Part shown: one piece after another, positions 28,134 through 36,996 of the stretch | How positions within the stretch are numbered: the first letter of the stretch is position 1 | Layout of the letters: every line of letters begins with the position of its first letter | DNA from: Gemmatimonadota bacterium | Lineage (GTDB): Bacteria; Latescibacterota; UBA2968; UBA8231 | Length of the DNA: 42,865 nucleotides | Direction: 5' to 3' | Assembly (NCBI GenBank): GCA_002712305.1 | Contig: PATE01000060.1 | Coordinates: 24,707 to 67,571, forward strand | Position numbers and translations under genes: made by a program | Notes under the pieces: generated by a model | The model's database searches: none | Told to the model about the DNA's origin: nothing | What the model saw: only the letters and a program-made list of their open reading frames with translations

Positions 28134-29743
28134 CGCGCAGGATCCTCGATCACCAGCAGTCCCTGCCGCTGAAGTGTGTCGACCCAGGCGCCACCGGCAG
28201 CGACACCCTGGGGATGGGTTCGCTGATTCGCGTCCAGTTGTGCGTGGCTGGACCCCTCGAGCCATTCGTGGCGGCTGGCCAATTCACGAAAGATCTCGGC
28301 TGCTGACGTCGGTTCACGGCCCGCCAGTTGAAGAAACAACTCCAGGTCCGTCTGCCCTGCCATCGGCGCACGAGCGGGACGCACCCGCCGCAGCTGCTGC
28401 CGATCGTTGACGAAGGTGCCGTCCTTCTCCAGCCAGTGACTGGCCGGCAGAACCAGATCGGCCTTTTCGTACGACACCAGATTGTGGGTGGCGAGGAAGG
28501 AGACGCCCGACCTGTCCAGACGGGGGCGCACCCCGGCAGGTCCTCCTCCGCACATCAACAGCTGCCCCACCTGATCTTCCCCGATGGCCGTCTGCAGATC
28601 CTTGGTCGTTCCCACGCTGGTCTCCCCAGCCTCCCGCAGACGCCCAACCCCGGTCGTATTCGGAGCCCGTGAGCCACTGATGCGAAATCCACCGGGAAAG
28701 CTCATCTCGCCCCGATCCTCCACCGACCACAGAAACAGTCGTGCACCCCATGTGGTGGCCGCATCGATCAGGACACTGGCCTCCTCCAGGGTCAGGAAAG
28801 GACTGAGCCAGACGGCGGATCGCGGCTGTGCCATGCGCCGGCGCAGACGGTCCACGGCGACGTGCCACGCGGTTTCCTCATCGGGTGTGGCCGGTTCGGG
28901 CAGCCGAAGTCGGCCCTCCAGTTCCTGGTCGAAACCGAAACGCCCTTCGTCACACATCCACCAGTCGTTGACGTCACTGTCGAGTCGAGGCCGCAGGCGG
29001 GTCACCTGACCGGCGCTATCCACATCGGCGCGCACGGCACAACCCGTCGCGCATGACCCGCAGGTGGTATCCACACTGCGAAGCGTCCATGCAGGGGCGG
29101 CAACGGTCGATGCGGGATCGACGAGGGCACCGGCGGGACACAGATCGACGAGATTGCCGGAGAGGGGATGATCCACACCTGCAGGACCGGTGGTGATCTC
29201 GATCTGGGGGCCTCGTCCCTTGATGCCAACCTGTCCTGCGCCAGACACCTCCTGCTCGAAACGGGCGCAGCGACTACACTGAATGCAGCGCCCAGCCTCG
29301 AAATGCAGTCGCGCTCCGAGAGCGACTCGCTCGGATGAACCGGCCAGTTCATGAGCCTGCGCCTGCGGACCATGCCCCCCAATCGCTTCCTGAAGTTCAC
29401 ATTCCCCGGACGCCGGACAAATGGGGCACTCCATGGCGTGACGCTGCACCATCTCCGCCAGCGCTCGCGATCTCAACGAGCGACTCTCGCTGTCCTCGGT
29501 ACGGATGATCATGCCCTCGGCGACCGTGTGATTGCACGCGGTGACCATACGGGAACCTCCCTGTCCTTCCACCTGGACCACGCAACTTCGGCAGGTTGCA
29601 GGACAACTCAGCCCGGGGTGGTGACACAAGGCTGGCACGACGACGCCGTGTGTGTGCAGGGCTTCGAGTACACTCTGCCCCCGTGTGGCCTCCACGGCCC
29701 GGTCATCGATTTCGATGTGGCAGCGAGCAGTCATGGGCGGCAT
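28130..29743 (-). CDS. NuoG-like Fe-S subunit with all visible cluster ligands kept
   Basis: 537 aa, shorter than typical NuoG (700-900). The domains in order are as follows. A ferredoxin-like 2Fe-2S domain has Cys40, Cys51, Cys54 and Cys70 (spacing C-x10-C-x2-C). The His-Cys3 cluster motif is HAMECPICPASGECELQE (His102, Cys106, Cys109, Cys115). A 4Fe-4S site is GRCIQCSRCARF (Cys153, 156, 159) plus Cys202 in DLCPAGAL. A fourth site is CGSCATGC plus Cys264 (228, 231, 235, 264), the Fe4S4 motif of the molybdopterin-oxidoreductase fold. The rest is a shortened molybdopterin-type domain ending with LPASHWLEKDGTFVNDRQQL, which is typical NuoG. It overlaps nuoF by 1 base (TGATG). Confidence 0.88.
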   Translation of the reverse strand: MPPMTARCHIEIDDRAVEATRGQSVLEALHTHGVVVPALCHHPGLSCPATCRSCVVQVEGQGGSRMVTACNHTVAEGMIIRTEDSESRSLRSRALAEMVQRHAMECPICPASGECELQEAIGGHGPQAQAHELAGSSERVALGARLHFEAGRCIQCSRCARFEQEVSGAGQVGIKGRGPQIEITTGPAGVDHPLSGNLVDLCPAGALVDPASTVAAPAWTLRSVDTTCGSCATGCAVRADVDSAGQVTRLRPRLDSDVNDWWMCDEGRFGFDQELEGRLRLPEPATPDEETAWHVAVDRLRRRMAQPRSAVWLSPFLTLEEASVLIDAATTWGARLFLWSVEDRGEMSFPGGFRISGSRAPNTTGVGRLREAGETSVGTTKDLQTAIGEDQVGQLLMCGGGPAGVRPRLDRSGVSFLATHNLVSYEKADLVLPASHWLEKDGTFVNDRQQLRRVRPARAPMAGQTDLELFLQLAGREPTSAAEIFRELASRHEWLEGSSHAQLDANQRTHPQGVAAGGAWVDTLQRQGLLVIEDPAR

Positions 29744-31086
29744 CAGAAGCGCAGGTGGATGCTGTCCGCCGTACGCAACGGCGCGTCATCGTCGATGGGG
29801 GTCGCCCCCGCACTTGCCTGAGAATCGACATGCTCCGGTGCGATCTGCAGCAACCCCTGCGTCACGTGAGCAGCCACGGTCGGATGGCCACAGATGGCCA
29901 ACCCCTCGCCCTCCCCGTGGGCTAAGATCTCAAGTCTCTCCTGCAGAGCGGAAGGGTCGATGGCGGTGACGCCCCCTTCGCGTAGCCGCTGCAAGTGCTG
30001 GATCAACCAGACCGATCCCTCCCGGCACACGGGACACTGACCACAGCCCAGCTGCGCGGCGTGGTCGAGCCAACGGGCCGCCAGATCGAGCGGCGTGACG
30101 GCGTCGTCAGCCACCACGATCGTGCCGCAGCCGAAGGATCCCTCGTGTTCGCCACCCCCCGGTTGAGACCAGACACCGGGATCGATCTGTAGTGACTTGA
30201 GCGCGTCGCCATCGAGGGCAGGTGCGCCGCCCGGAAAGACGGCTAGCAGGTCGGTCTCGTCCACGACCCCGCCTGCGAGGGTATCGATCAATTCCCCGAA
30301 CGAACCACTGCCGATCTCGACTTCGAACAGACCCGGCCGTCGAATGTGGCCACTCACACTGATCGCCACCGTGCCTGGAAAGTCCGCAGATCCCAGCTCA
30401 CGGAACGCCCCCGAACCGCGAGCCAGAATCGCGGGCAGAAAAGCGAGGGTTGCAGCCGTGTGGACGAGCACGGGGGCGCCGAACAGGGTCGGCAGATCGT
30501 TTGTGCCATTCGAGGCACGGGGTTCGGGACGTGAACACTCGATCAGATGGGGCAAAAGTTGGTCGGTGCCTCGCGCCGGCAGCGGCCCGGGCACCGGATG
30601 CAGATGAAGACGCACGGCATGTCCCGAACGTCCGAGGGCTCGGTCGATCCAACCGGCGGCCCTCGCCTCATCCATGGCGTGCCCCAGAACACTGCGGGCG
30701 CGTCGCCAATCGGCGCGAACACACAGGTAGACATCATCCGCAGTCAGCGCGTGGGCGGCGATCAGTGCCCCCTCGATCAGACGATGGGGCAGACGTTCAG
30801 CCAGTTTACGATCACGGAAACGGCCCGACTCGCTCTCGCTGACATCCACCAGCAAAGCGCGCACACCTCCCAGTGCGCCCGCGGCACGCCAGCGTGCCGC
30901 CACCGGTCGCCACGCCCCACCATGTCCACGCAGACCCGCTGCCTCGACCTCGTCGATGACGGCTGCGGGATCGATCTCGTCGAAGGCACGCCACGCACCA
31001 TCGTAGCCACCATTGCGGCGATAGACATCCAGCGCGTCCGCGTCGGGACGCTCCACCCCTTCCAGCAGCCAGCGACGTTCCTGCAT
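29743..31086 (-). CDS. NuoF-like subunit, N3 cluster kept but FMN/NADH site degraded
   Basis: 447 aa, aligned over its full length with NuoF. The [4Fe-4S] N3 site is intact: CGQCPVCREG (Cys348, 351, 354) and Cys399 in AICGHP. The flavin/NADH site is not. GRGGAGF is GHGGAWR (residues 54-60), the CNADExEPGxxKDR segment is VDVSESESGRFRDR (80-93), the CGEETALLxSLEG segment is PARGTDQLLPHLIE (170-183), and the following NN motif is HTAAT. In real complex I these residues hold FMN and NADH. The SLBB domain (about 240-310, AISVSGHIRRPGLFEVEIGS) is kept. It starts with ATG directly after the nuoE stop (TAGATG). Confidence 0.82.
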   Translation of the reverse strand: MQERRWLLEGVERPDADALDVYRRNGGYDGAWRAFDEIDPAAVIDEVEAAGLRGHGGAWRPVAARWRAAGALGGVRALLVDVSESESGRFRDRKLAERLPHRLIEGALIAAHALTADDVYLCVRADWRRARSVLGHAMDEARAAGWIDRALGRSGHAVRLHLHPVPGPLPARGTDQLLPHLIECSRPEPRASNGTNDLPTLFGAPVLVHTAATLAFLPAILARGSGAFRELGSADFPGTVAISVSGHIRRPGLFEVEIGSGSFGELIDTLAGGVVDETDLLAVFPGGAPALDGDALKSLQIDPGVWSQPGGGEHEGSFGCGTIVVADDAVTPLDLAARWLDHAAQLGCGQCPVCREGSVWLIQHLQRLREGGVTAIDPSALQERLEILAHGEGEGLAICGHPTVAAHVTQGLLQIAPEHVDSQASAGATPIDDDAPLRTADSIHLRF

Positions 31087-31557
31087 CTATGACGCCCTCT
31101 CCGGCTGCTCAAGTCGCTGCGCCAGCGCCTGCAGAGACGCCTCCTGCAGTCCGCCATACAACGTCCCACGGACCTGTACAATCGGCGCCGAGGAACAGGC
31201 GTTCTGACAGGGAGAGGTGCACACCCGATCCGACCCGAGCCGATCCCGCAACAGACGTTGCACATACCCCGCCCCCATGAGACGACAGGATAGACCGTCG
31301 CAGACGGTGATCGAGTCCGGATCGTTCATCAGCTCCGGGAAAGCGGACAGGGCACTGGTGACCATGGCCGTACTCGTGATGCAGGTCTGCGCGATCCAGG
31401 TGACGACATCGTCGTCAATACCGACTCCCTCATCGCGCAGCAGAACCGCCAGCGGCAGAATCGCACCACGCGACTCGGCATAGGCCTGCAACAGCGACTG
31501 CAGTCGCGCCTCCCCCACCGTCGCCCGCAGACGCTCGGCAATGGCCAGTTGTGTCAT
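31087..31557 (-). CDS. NuoE-like 2Fe-2S thioredoxin-fold subunit
   Basis: 156 aa, normal length for NuoE. An N-terminal helical bundle (LPLAVLLRDEGVGIDDDVV) is followed by the thioredoxin-like 2Fe-2S domain with VCDGLSCRLMGA (Cys86, Cys91) and CQNACSSAPIVQV (Cys117, Cys121), matching the N1a pattern C-x4-C and C-x3-C followed by AP. An extra Cys113 sits just before. The ATG at 31557 is chosen from family length; upstream codons are not protein-like. 64 bases separate it from the nuoD-like gene. Confidence 0.88.
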   Translation of the reverse strand: MTQLAIAERLRATVGEARLQSLLQAYAESRGAILPLAVLLRDEGVGIDDDVVTWIAQTCITSTAMVTSALSAFPELMNDPDSITVCDGLSCRLMGAGYVQRLLRDRLGSDRVCTSPCQNACSSAPIVQVRGTLYGGLQEASLQALAQRLEQPERAS

Positions 31558-31621
31558 GGTGTCGCCCTCCTCACCATCGCCCCCAGTCTGGATGACGAAA
31601 GTTCTGAATTCGCATCCATGC

Positions 31622-33055
31622 TCATTGGTCCATCTCGGCAGCATTCACATGGACACTGGACACAACATCGGCCGCATCGGCGAAGCATTGTCCCTGGAGC
31701 AAAGCCGGCAACAGGTGAAAGTGAGCACTCGAGGGTGACCGCCAGTGGGCCCGCTTCGGCTTGCTCGAACCATCGCTGCTCAACAGAATGCCCAACTCCC
31801 CCTCCGGTGCTTCCACAGCGACAAAGGCGGTGGCACCGGATGCCGGTTGCAGACCGTGGCCCTCCATCCACAACTCGAAGTGGTGAATCATCTGTGTCGT
31901 CGCCGCAGGCATGGGCGGTGGTACGACCCGAACGTCTTCCACTTGCACAGGTCCGTGCCAGGCGGCCAGCGCCTGCCGAGCCAGCCGCAGACTCTGGGCC
32001 ATCTCATCCAGCCGCACGATGCATCGATCCACCACGTCCCCTCCCGCACCGACGGAGACATCAAAGTCGAGTTGGTTATAGGTCAGATAGGGTGCTCGCC
32101 GGCGCACGTCCAGATCGACGCCGGTGCCTCGTGCCACGGGCCCACTCAGGCCATGAGTGTCTACCGCATCGGTGCTGATGACACCGACTCCCTCGAGCCG
32201 ACGACGCCAGCCGCGGCGGCCGGACAACGATTGCCTCGCCGTGTCGATCAGACGGGACAGATGGGGCGTCACTTCTGAAAGTGCCGCTTCGGCAGGACCG
32301 CGATCGATCAGAATCTGACCCGGAAGATGGATGCCTGTGGGCCGACGACGCCCACACACGGCGACAAACAGCCATGCCAGACGCTCACGACCGTGTCGCG
32401 CTTCATTCACCAGCGCGTCATCGGCACAAGCTGTGGCTTGGGAGACGAGCCAGCCGCAGTGGGCCTGAACCCGCTCCAGCTCCGCCACAAATACGCGAGC
32501 ATGCTGAATCGAGTCCGGCACGTCGATCCCAGCCAGCGCTTCGATTCCGAGCACCGTCAGCATTGCCGTCGTCGTCGGCGTCTGCTCATTGAGCCCCTCG
32601 GCCAGAACCGGTAGCTGCAGATAAGGGTGGGCGGGGGCCAGTCTGGAGAGTCCCGCCGTGAGTCGACCGGACGTGGCGTGCACATCGACGATGCGATCGC
32701 CATCGACGGCTGCCCACAGACTCAGTCGGCGGCGTGTAATCGGGCCGCCGTCGCCAATCGGCAGGAATCCCACAGGCGCGGGCATTGGTTCCGACCCTGG
32801 GTTTGGCGGTTCAGGCCAGGACGCGACGGATAGCTCGAGTGCGGGGAGAGGCGAGCCCTCGACCCAGATCGTCTCGTAGTGACGATCGACGTGCAGCACG
32901 ACAACGGCCGTCGCTTCGGCCCCGTGAACCGGATTGTGGCCGGGGATCAGATCGACGACACGGGCCCCCGACCTGCGTTGTTCGGCCAGCAGCGCAGGAA
33001 GGTCCGTAGCCGAGACTCTCTGGGGCTGGGTCACCTCACGCGGCAGAGCGGTCAT
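31622..33055 (-). CDS. NuoD-like subunit, possibly with a NuoC-like N-terminal remnant
   Basis: 477 aa. The C-terminal half is clearly the 49-kDa subunit: VDTHGLSGPVARGTGVDLDV, then APYLTYNQLDFDVSVGAGGD, VVDRCIVRLDEMAQSLRLAR, and the end segment FVAVEAPEGELGILLSSDGS. At residues 100-160, where GPxHPxxHG and the quinone-site His and Tyr are expected, it reads IGDGGPITRRRLSLW and LAEGLNEQTP, so those residues are lost. Residues 1-85 (LLAEQRRSGARVVDL, AVVVLHVDRHYETIW) may be a shrunken NuoC/30-kDa domain, as in fused NuoCD and hydrogenase large subunits. The ATG at 33055 overlaps the preceding membrane gene by 4 bases (ATGA). Confidence 0.8.
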   Translation of the reverse strand: MTALPREVTQPQRVSATDLPALLAEQRRSGARVVDLIPGHNPVHGAEATAVVVLHVDRHYETIWVEGSPLPALELSVASWPEPPNPGSEPMPAPVGFLPIGDGGPITRRRLSLWAAVDGDRIVDVHATSGRLTAGLSRLAPAHPYLQLPVLAEGLNEQTPTTTAMLTVLGIEALAGIDVPDSIQHARVFVAELERVQAHCGWLVSQATACADDALVNEARHGRERLAWLFVAVCGRRRPTGIHLPGQILIDRGPAEAALSEVTPHLSRLIDTARQSLSGRRGWRRRLEGVGVISTDAVDTHGLSGPVARGTGVDLDVRRRAPYLTYNQLDFDVSVGAGGDVVDRCIVRLDEMAQSLRLARQALAAWHGPVQVEDVRVVPPPMPAATTQMIHHFELWMEGHGLQPASGATAFVAVEAPEGELGILLSSDGSSKPKRAHWRSPSSAHFHLLPALLQGQCFADAADVVSSVHVNAAEMDQ

Positions 33056-33399
33056 CGTTCCCCGCGGGTGTCGGCGTCCAGGGCACGACGACGAAGGCCG
33101 TGGGCGAGACTGATGAGGAAGGCACACACGAGCGCGATGCCGGCCAGCCGATGTACGGCTGACGTCATCTCTCCGCTGAGCCAGAGGAAGCCGAGAGGGG
33201 CCGTGACACCGATGAGCACGGCCGTCAGACGGATCGCCGACAACGACTCACCAGAGGGGTCGTAAACGCGCACGGGGACGTTGGATTCGGAAGGGTTCGA
33301 CGGTGTGTCGCGGGCGCAAAGGCGGGCGAAGCCGACGACGAGCAGGCAGATGCTGCCCCAGATGGCGACGATGCTGATGAAGAAGGAGGAAACGTCCAC
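33052..33399 (-). CDS. Three-helix membrane protein in the nuoA position
   Basis: 115 aa with helices at about residues 6-27 (FISIVAIWGSICLLVVGFA), 57-76 (RLTAVLIGVTAPLGFLWL) and 82-101. A polar loop of about 30 residues lies between helices 1 and 2. Helix-loop-helix-helix topology, size and first place in the series fit NuoA (subunit 3), but the NuoA signature (ECG in the loop, FDxE in helix 2) is absent. It could equally be an unrelated small membrane protein. Its overlap with the nuoD start suggests a working partner of that gene. Confidence 0.5.
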   Translation of the reverse strand: MDVSSFFISIVAIWGSICLLVVGFARLCARDTPSNPSESNVPVRVYDPSGESLSAIRLTAVLIGVTAPLGFLWLSGEMTSAVHRLAGIALVCAFLISLAHGLRRRALDADTRGER

Positions 33400-33423
33400 G
33401 GCACCGCTCCTCGTGTGCTGCTG

Positions 33424-33690
33424 CTACACGGCGGTAGACTCGCGAGCCGGATCGGCTGGCGAACTCGTCTCCATCAACTCGGGCACTTCGAAGGTGCGAT
33501 CGGAATCCTCGCCACACGACTCTCCCGGCTTGGCGCCGCACTCGCACATGGGCTCGCCGAAGCGGTCCTGCATGTTGGCCAGCCCACCACAGGAACCGGC
33601 AATGCGTCGATTGCTGACGATGACACCGATCGCCATCCCCGCCATGACGAGGGCGAATACGACCAGCGCCGCGGGAAAGAGTGTCGCCAT
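33424..33690 (-). CDS. nqrM: NQR maturation protein NqrM
   Basis: 88 aa, one N-terminal transmembrane helix ([20 protein letters not shown]) followed by the family motif GSCGGLAN and a Cys-rich tail ([14 protein letters not shown]). NqrM helps insert the iron centre held by Cys residues of NqrD and NqrE. The tail carries two more cysteines than the shortest family members. The start ATG overlaps the nqrF stop (TGATG); 24 bases separate its end from the NuoA-like gene, so transcription probably runs on into the complex I-like block. Confidence 0.88.
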   Translation of the reverse strand: MATLFPAALVVFALVMAGMAIGVIVSNRRIAGSCGGLANMQDRFGEPMCECGAKPGESCGEDSDRTFEVPELMETSSPADPARESTAV

Positions 33691-34925
33691 CAGGAACCGA
33701 AATCGTCGAAGCGGATCATCTCTTCTTCGACGCCGAGATCATCGAGCATCTTCAATACCGCCGACAGCATCATCGGTGGGCCGCACAGATAGTATTCGAT
33801 GTCTTCCGGCGCCGGATGTTTGCTCAGATACTCTTCAAGCACGACCTGGTGGATGAATCCGGTAGAACCCGTCCACCCATCACCGGGAAGAGGATCGGAC
33901 ATGGCAGCATGGAAGGAGAAATTCGGAAATTTCTCCTCGATGTCGCGGAAATGATCTTCGTAGAACATCTCGATGCCGGAACGGGCACCATACCAGTAGG
34001 AGACCTTACGCTGCGTGCCCTCTGTATGGAACAGGTGGAACAGGTGTGAGCGCAGGGGCGCCATGCCGGCGCCGCCACCGATGTAGCACATCTCGCGCTC
34101 GGTTTCCTGGATGTAGAACTCACCGTAGGGACCGGAGATCGTCACCATGTCACCAGGCTTGCGACTGAACACGTAGGACGAAGCGAAACCGGGTGGCACG
34201 TTCATCCACCCGCCCTTCTCCCGATCGGGCGGTGGCGTGGCGATGCGGATGTTCAGCATCACAATATCACCCTCGGCCGGGTGGTTGCCCATCGAGTAGG
34301 CGCGGACCACGGTGTCCGTGTTCTTCGTGCTCAGATCCCAGACGTTGAAGCGGTCCCAGTCACCGTGGAAGCGCTCGTCAATATCGAAGTCCTTGAAGTT
34401 GCACTCGAAGGGCGGCACCTCGATCTGAATGAACCCACCGGACTCGAAGTCGAGCGTCTCGCCTTCGGGCAGCTTGACGACAAATTCCTTGATGAAGGTG
34501 GCCACGTTGTCATTGGAAACGACTTCGCACTCCATCTTCTTCACCGAGAACACCTCAGGCGGCACTTCGATGTTCATATCCTGCTTGACCGCGACCTGGC
34601 AGGACAGACGCTCGCCCTCTTTCTCTTCCTTGCGGCTGATGTGCTCTTGCTCGGTAGGCAGAATATCACCGCCGCCCTCGTGAATCTTGACCCGGCACTG
34701 GGCACAGGTGCCGCCACCGCCGCAGGCTGAGGACACGAAAATGCCCTGGTCGGCCAGGACATTCAGCAGCTTGCCACCCGCCTCGCTTGTGATCGTGCGC
34801 TCGCCATTGATGTTGATGCTCACGTCACCGGAGGCGACGAGTCGGGAGCGGGCTGCGAGGATCACGGCGACCAGAACCAGAACAACCCCGGTGAACATCC
34901 CCACGCCGCCAATGACTTCAGTCAT
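33690..34925 (-). CDS. nqrF: Na+-NQR subunit F (NADH dehydrogenase, 2Fe-2S and FAD)
   Basis: 411 aa electron-entry subunit. An N-terminal transmembrane helix (about residues 7-25) is followed by a 2Fe-2S ferredoxin domain with Cys68, Cys74, Cys77 and Cys109 ([27 protein letters not shown]), the FAD motif [10 protein letters not shown], and the NADH-binding [16 protein letters not shown] with a C-terminal [10 protein letters not shown]. All expected parts are present, so NADH oxidation by NQR looks intact. Confidence 0.97.
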   Translation of the reverse strand: MTEVIGGVGMFTGVVLVLVAVILAARSRLVASGDVSININGERTITSEAGGKLLNVLADQGIFVSSACGGGGTCAQCRVKIHEGGGDILPTEQEHISRKEEKEGERLSCQVAVKQDMNIEVPPEVFSVKKMECEVVSNDNVATFIKEFVVKLPEGETLDFESGGFIQIEVPPFECNFKDFDIDERFHGDWDRFNVWDLSTKNTDTVVRAYSMGNHPAEGDIVMLNIRIATPPPDREKGGWMNVPPGFASSYVFSRKPGDMVTISGPYGEFYIQETEREMCYIGGGAGMAPLRSHLFHLFHTEGTQRKVSYWYGARSGIEMFYEDHFRDIEEKFPNFSFHAAMSDPLPGDGWTGSTGFIHQVVLEEYLSKHPAPEDIEYYLCGPPMMLSAVLKMLDDLGVEEEMIRFDDFGS

Positions 34926-34941
34926 GGAATCTTGATCTCGT

Positions 34942-35550
34942 TTAGAGCTGGATGCCGGAGAAGGCCATGAATGCCATGGCCATGAGACCGACGGTCATGA
35001 AGGTGATCCCCAGGCCACGCAGGCCATGAGGCACATCGCTGTAACGCATCTTCTCGCGAATTCCGGCCAGGGCGACGATGGCCAGAGCCCAACCGAGACC
35101 CGAGCCGAGTGCGAAGACCACACTCTCACCGAAACCATAGTCACGCTCGACCATGAACAGTGAACCACCGAGGATGGCACAGTTCACGGTGATCAGCGGC
35201 AGGAAGATACCCAACGCGTTGTAGAGCGAAGGCACGTATTTGTCGAGAAACATCTCCAGAATCTGCACACTGGCGGCGATAACCCCAATGTAGCTGATCA
35301 GGCCGACGAAGGTGAGGTCCACTCCGCCCAGACCGATCGATGCCAGCGCTTCTTCCCGAAGCAGGTGACGATACACCAGATTGTTCAGCGGTACCGTGAT
35401 TCCCGTTACAACGATAACGGCGATTCCCAGGCCAAATGCTGTAGGAATGCGCTTCGACACGGCCAGGAAGGTGCACATGCCGAGAAAGAAGGCCAGGGCG
35501 ATGTTCTCGACGAAGACCGCTTTGACGAAGAGACTGAGGTAGGCTTCCAT
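34942..35550 (-). CDS. nqrE: Na+-NQR subunit E
   Basis: 202 aa, six helices, inner membrane. The conserved cysteines that hold the intramembrane iron centre with NqrD are Cys26 ([15 protein letters not shown]) and Cys124 ([11 protein letters not shown]). It follows nqrD by 2 bases. Confidence 0.97.
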   Translation of the reverse strand: MEAYLSLFVKAVFVENIALAFFLGMCTFLAVSKRIPTAFGLGIAVIVVTGITVPLNNLVYRHLLREEALASIGLGGVDLTFVGLISYIGVIAASVQILEMFLDKYVPSLYNALGIFLPLITVNCAILGGSLFMVERDYGFGESVVFALGSGLGWALAIVALAGIREKMRYSDVPHGLRGLGITFMTVGLMAMAFMAFSGIQL

Positions 35551-35552
35551 GG

Positions 35553-36176
35553 CTAGTTGTCCATCTCGATCTGATCGGTCTTGAAGGACCGCAGGACCCA
35601 GATGAAACCCCCGATGATGAAGAAGGCACTCGGTGGCAGCAGCATCAGGCCATTGGGCTCATACCAGCCCCCCACATTGGCCAGTTGGAAGACTTCGATA
35701 CCGAACAGTTTCCCCGCACCAAACAGCTCACGAAGGACGGCGACCACGAGCAGTATAATGCTGTATCCGAGCCCGTTACCGATGCCGTCGATCAGACTCG
35801 ATCGGACCCCCTCCTTCATGGCGAAGGCCTCGGCGCGCCCCATAACGATGCAGTTTGTGATGATCAGGCCCACGAAAACCGACAACTGTTTGCTGATGTT
35901 GAAGGCGTACGCGCGCAGTCCCTGATCGACGACAATCACCAGAGAGGCAATGATCGTCATCTGCACGATGATGCGGATGTTGGTGGGAATGTGCTGGCGG
36001 ATGAGACTGACGGCACCGTTCGAGAAGGTGATGACGAAGATGACCGCCAGAGACATGACGACAGCTGTCTCCATCTTGCTCGTCACCGCCAAGGCCGAGC
36101 AGATCCCGAGGATCTGAAGGGCGATCGGATTGTCGTCGAAGATCGGTCTCAGTAGTGTGTCGCGGGCCTTACCCAT
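35553..36176 (-). CDS. nqrD: Na+-NQR subunit D
   Basis: 207 aa, six helices, inverted-topology partner of NqrE. Cys26 ([16 protein letters not shown]) and Cys109 ([15 protein letters not shown]) are present. It follows nqrC by 3 bases. Confidence 0.97.
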   Translation of the reverse strand: MGKARDTLLRPIFDDNPIALQILGICSALAVTSKMETAVVMSLAVIFVITFSNGAVSLIRQHIPTNIRIIVQMTIIASLVIVVDQGLRAYAFNISKQLSVFVGLIITNCIVMGRAEAFAMKEGVRSSLIDGIGNGLGYSIILLVVAVLRELFGAGKLFGIEVFQLANVGGWYEPNGLMLLPPSAFFIIGGFIWVLRSFKTDQIEMDN

Positions 36177-36179
36177 GGC

Positions 36180-36959
36180 TCAGCCTATTCCTCCTTCAGA
36201 GCGCAGATGCTTCAGATAGGGGCCATACCCTTCTTCGCTCAGCCAGTAATGCAGCATATCATGCACGCCCCGTGCCGTGATCGTGGCACCGGACAGACCA
36301 TCTACCTGCGAGTGGGCCGACGGCGACGATGGATCGACAGCGCCGCGCATGACCTGGATCGCGATGTTGCCCTCCGCGTCGAAGGCCTGCTTGCCGTTCC
36401 ATTGCGCCTTCCACGCCGGGTTGTCGACCTCGCCGCCCAGACCCGGCGTTTCACCGTGCTGGTAGTAGACGAGCGAACGGATCGTCGACAGATCGTCGCG
36501 ATCGATGGCCAGGAAGCCATACAGCGTCGACCACAACCCCTTGCCATACAGGGGCAGCACGATCTTGTCGACAGCGCCACGCTTGCGCACCAGATACACC
36601 GGGATATACCGCGAGCGCCGCTTGATCCCCGCCCGGTCTAGGCCTGGGTCGATCGCCGTTCCGAGTTCGTTGTCCTTGGCGGCCGAGACAAAATCGAAAG
36701 TGCTCGGATCGATATCGTCGGCGTATTGGCCGGATTGCAGGTCGACGACGCGAGCCTCGATCTGCTCAAAGAGCGCGTCGATTTCAGCCCCGTCTTCGTA
36801 CAGACCGGCGGCACTGAGGATATTCTTCTTCTTGTCCGCCAGCTTGTTGGCCGCCTGTGTGGGCTTGAGCACCACCGCAGCGGCGGAGACAAGCACAGAG
36901 CACACGACGCACAGGGCGAAGGCGACGAAGAAGGTCTTGCTCATCGTGTCTTTGGCCAT
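36180..36959 (-). CDS. nqrC: Na+-NQR subunit C, covalent FMN carrier
   Basis: 259 aa. One N-terminal transmembrane helix (TFFVAFALCVVCSVLVSAAA) leads to a periplasmic FMN-binding domain. The flavinylation motif is DGLSGATIT with Thr226, where ApbE attaches FMN by a phosphoester bond. GLWSTLYGFLAI and GETPGLGGEV are family motifs. Confidence 0.97.
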   Translation of the reverse strand: MAKDTMSKTFFVAFALCVVCSVLVSAAAVVLKPTQAANKLADKKKNILSAAGLYEDGAEIDALFEQIEARVVDLQSGQYADDIDPSTFDFVSAAKDNELGTAIDPGLDRAGIKRRSRYIPVYLVRKRGAVDKIVLPLYGKGLWSTLYGFLAIDRDDLSTIRSLVYYQHGETPGLGGEVDNPAWKAQWNGKQAFDAEGNIAIQVMRGAVDPSSPSAHSQVDGLSGATITARGVHDMLHYWLSEEGYGPYLKHLRSEGGIG

Positions 36960-36996
36960 CAGAGATTCCTACGCGCCCTAACTCGCGCCAACATGC

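Noticed and set aside
21899-33399. The complex I-like block as a decaying pseudogene cluster
   Set aside because: All eleven frames are intact, overlaps are precise and the Fe-S cysteines are all kept, which random decay would not leave.
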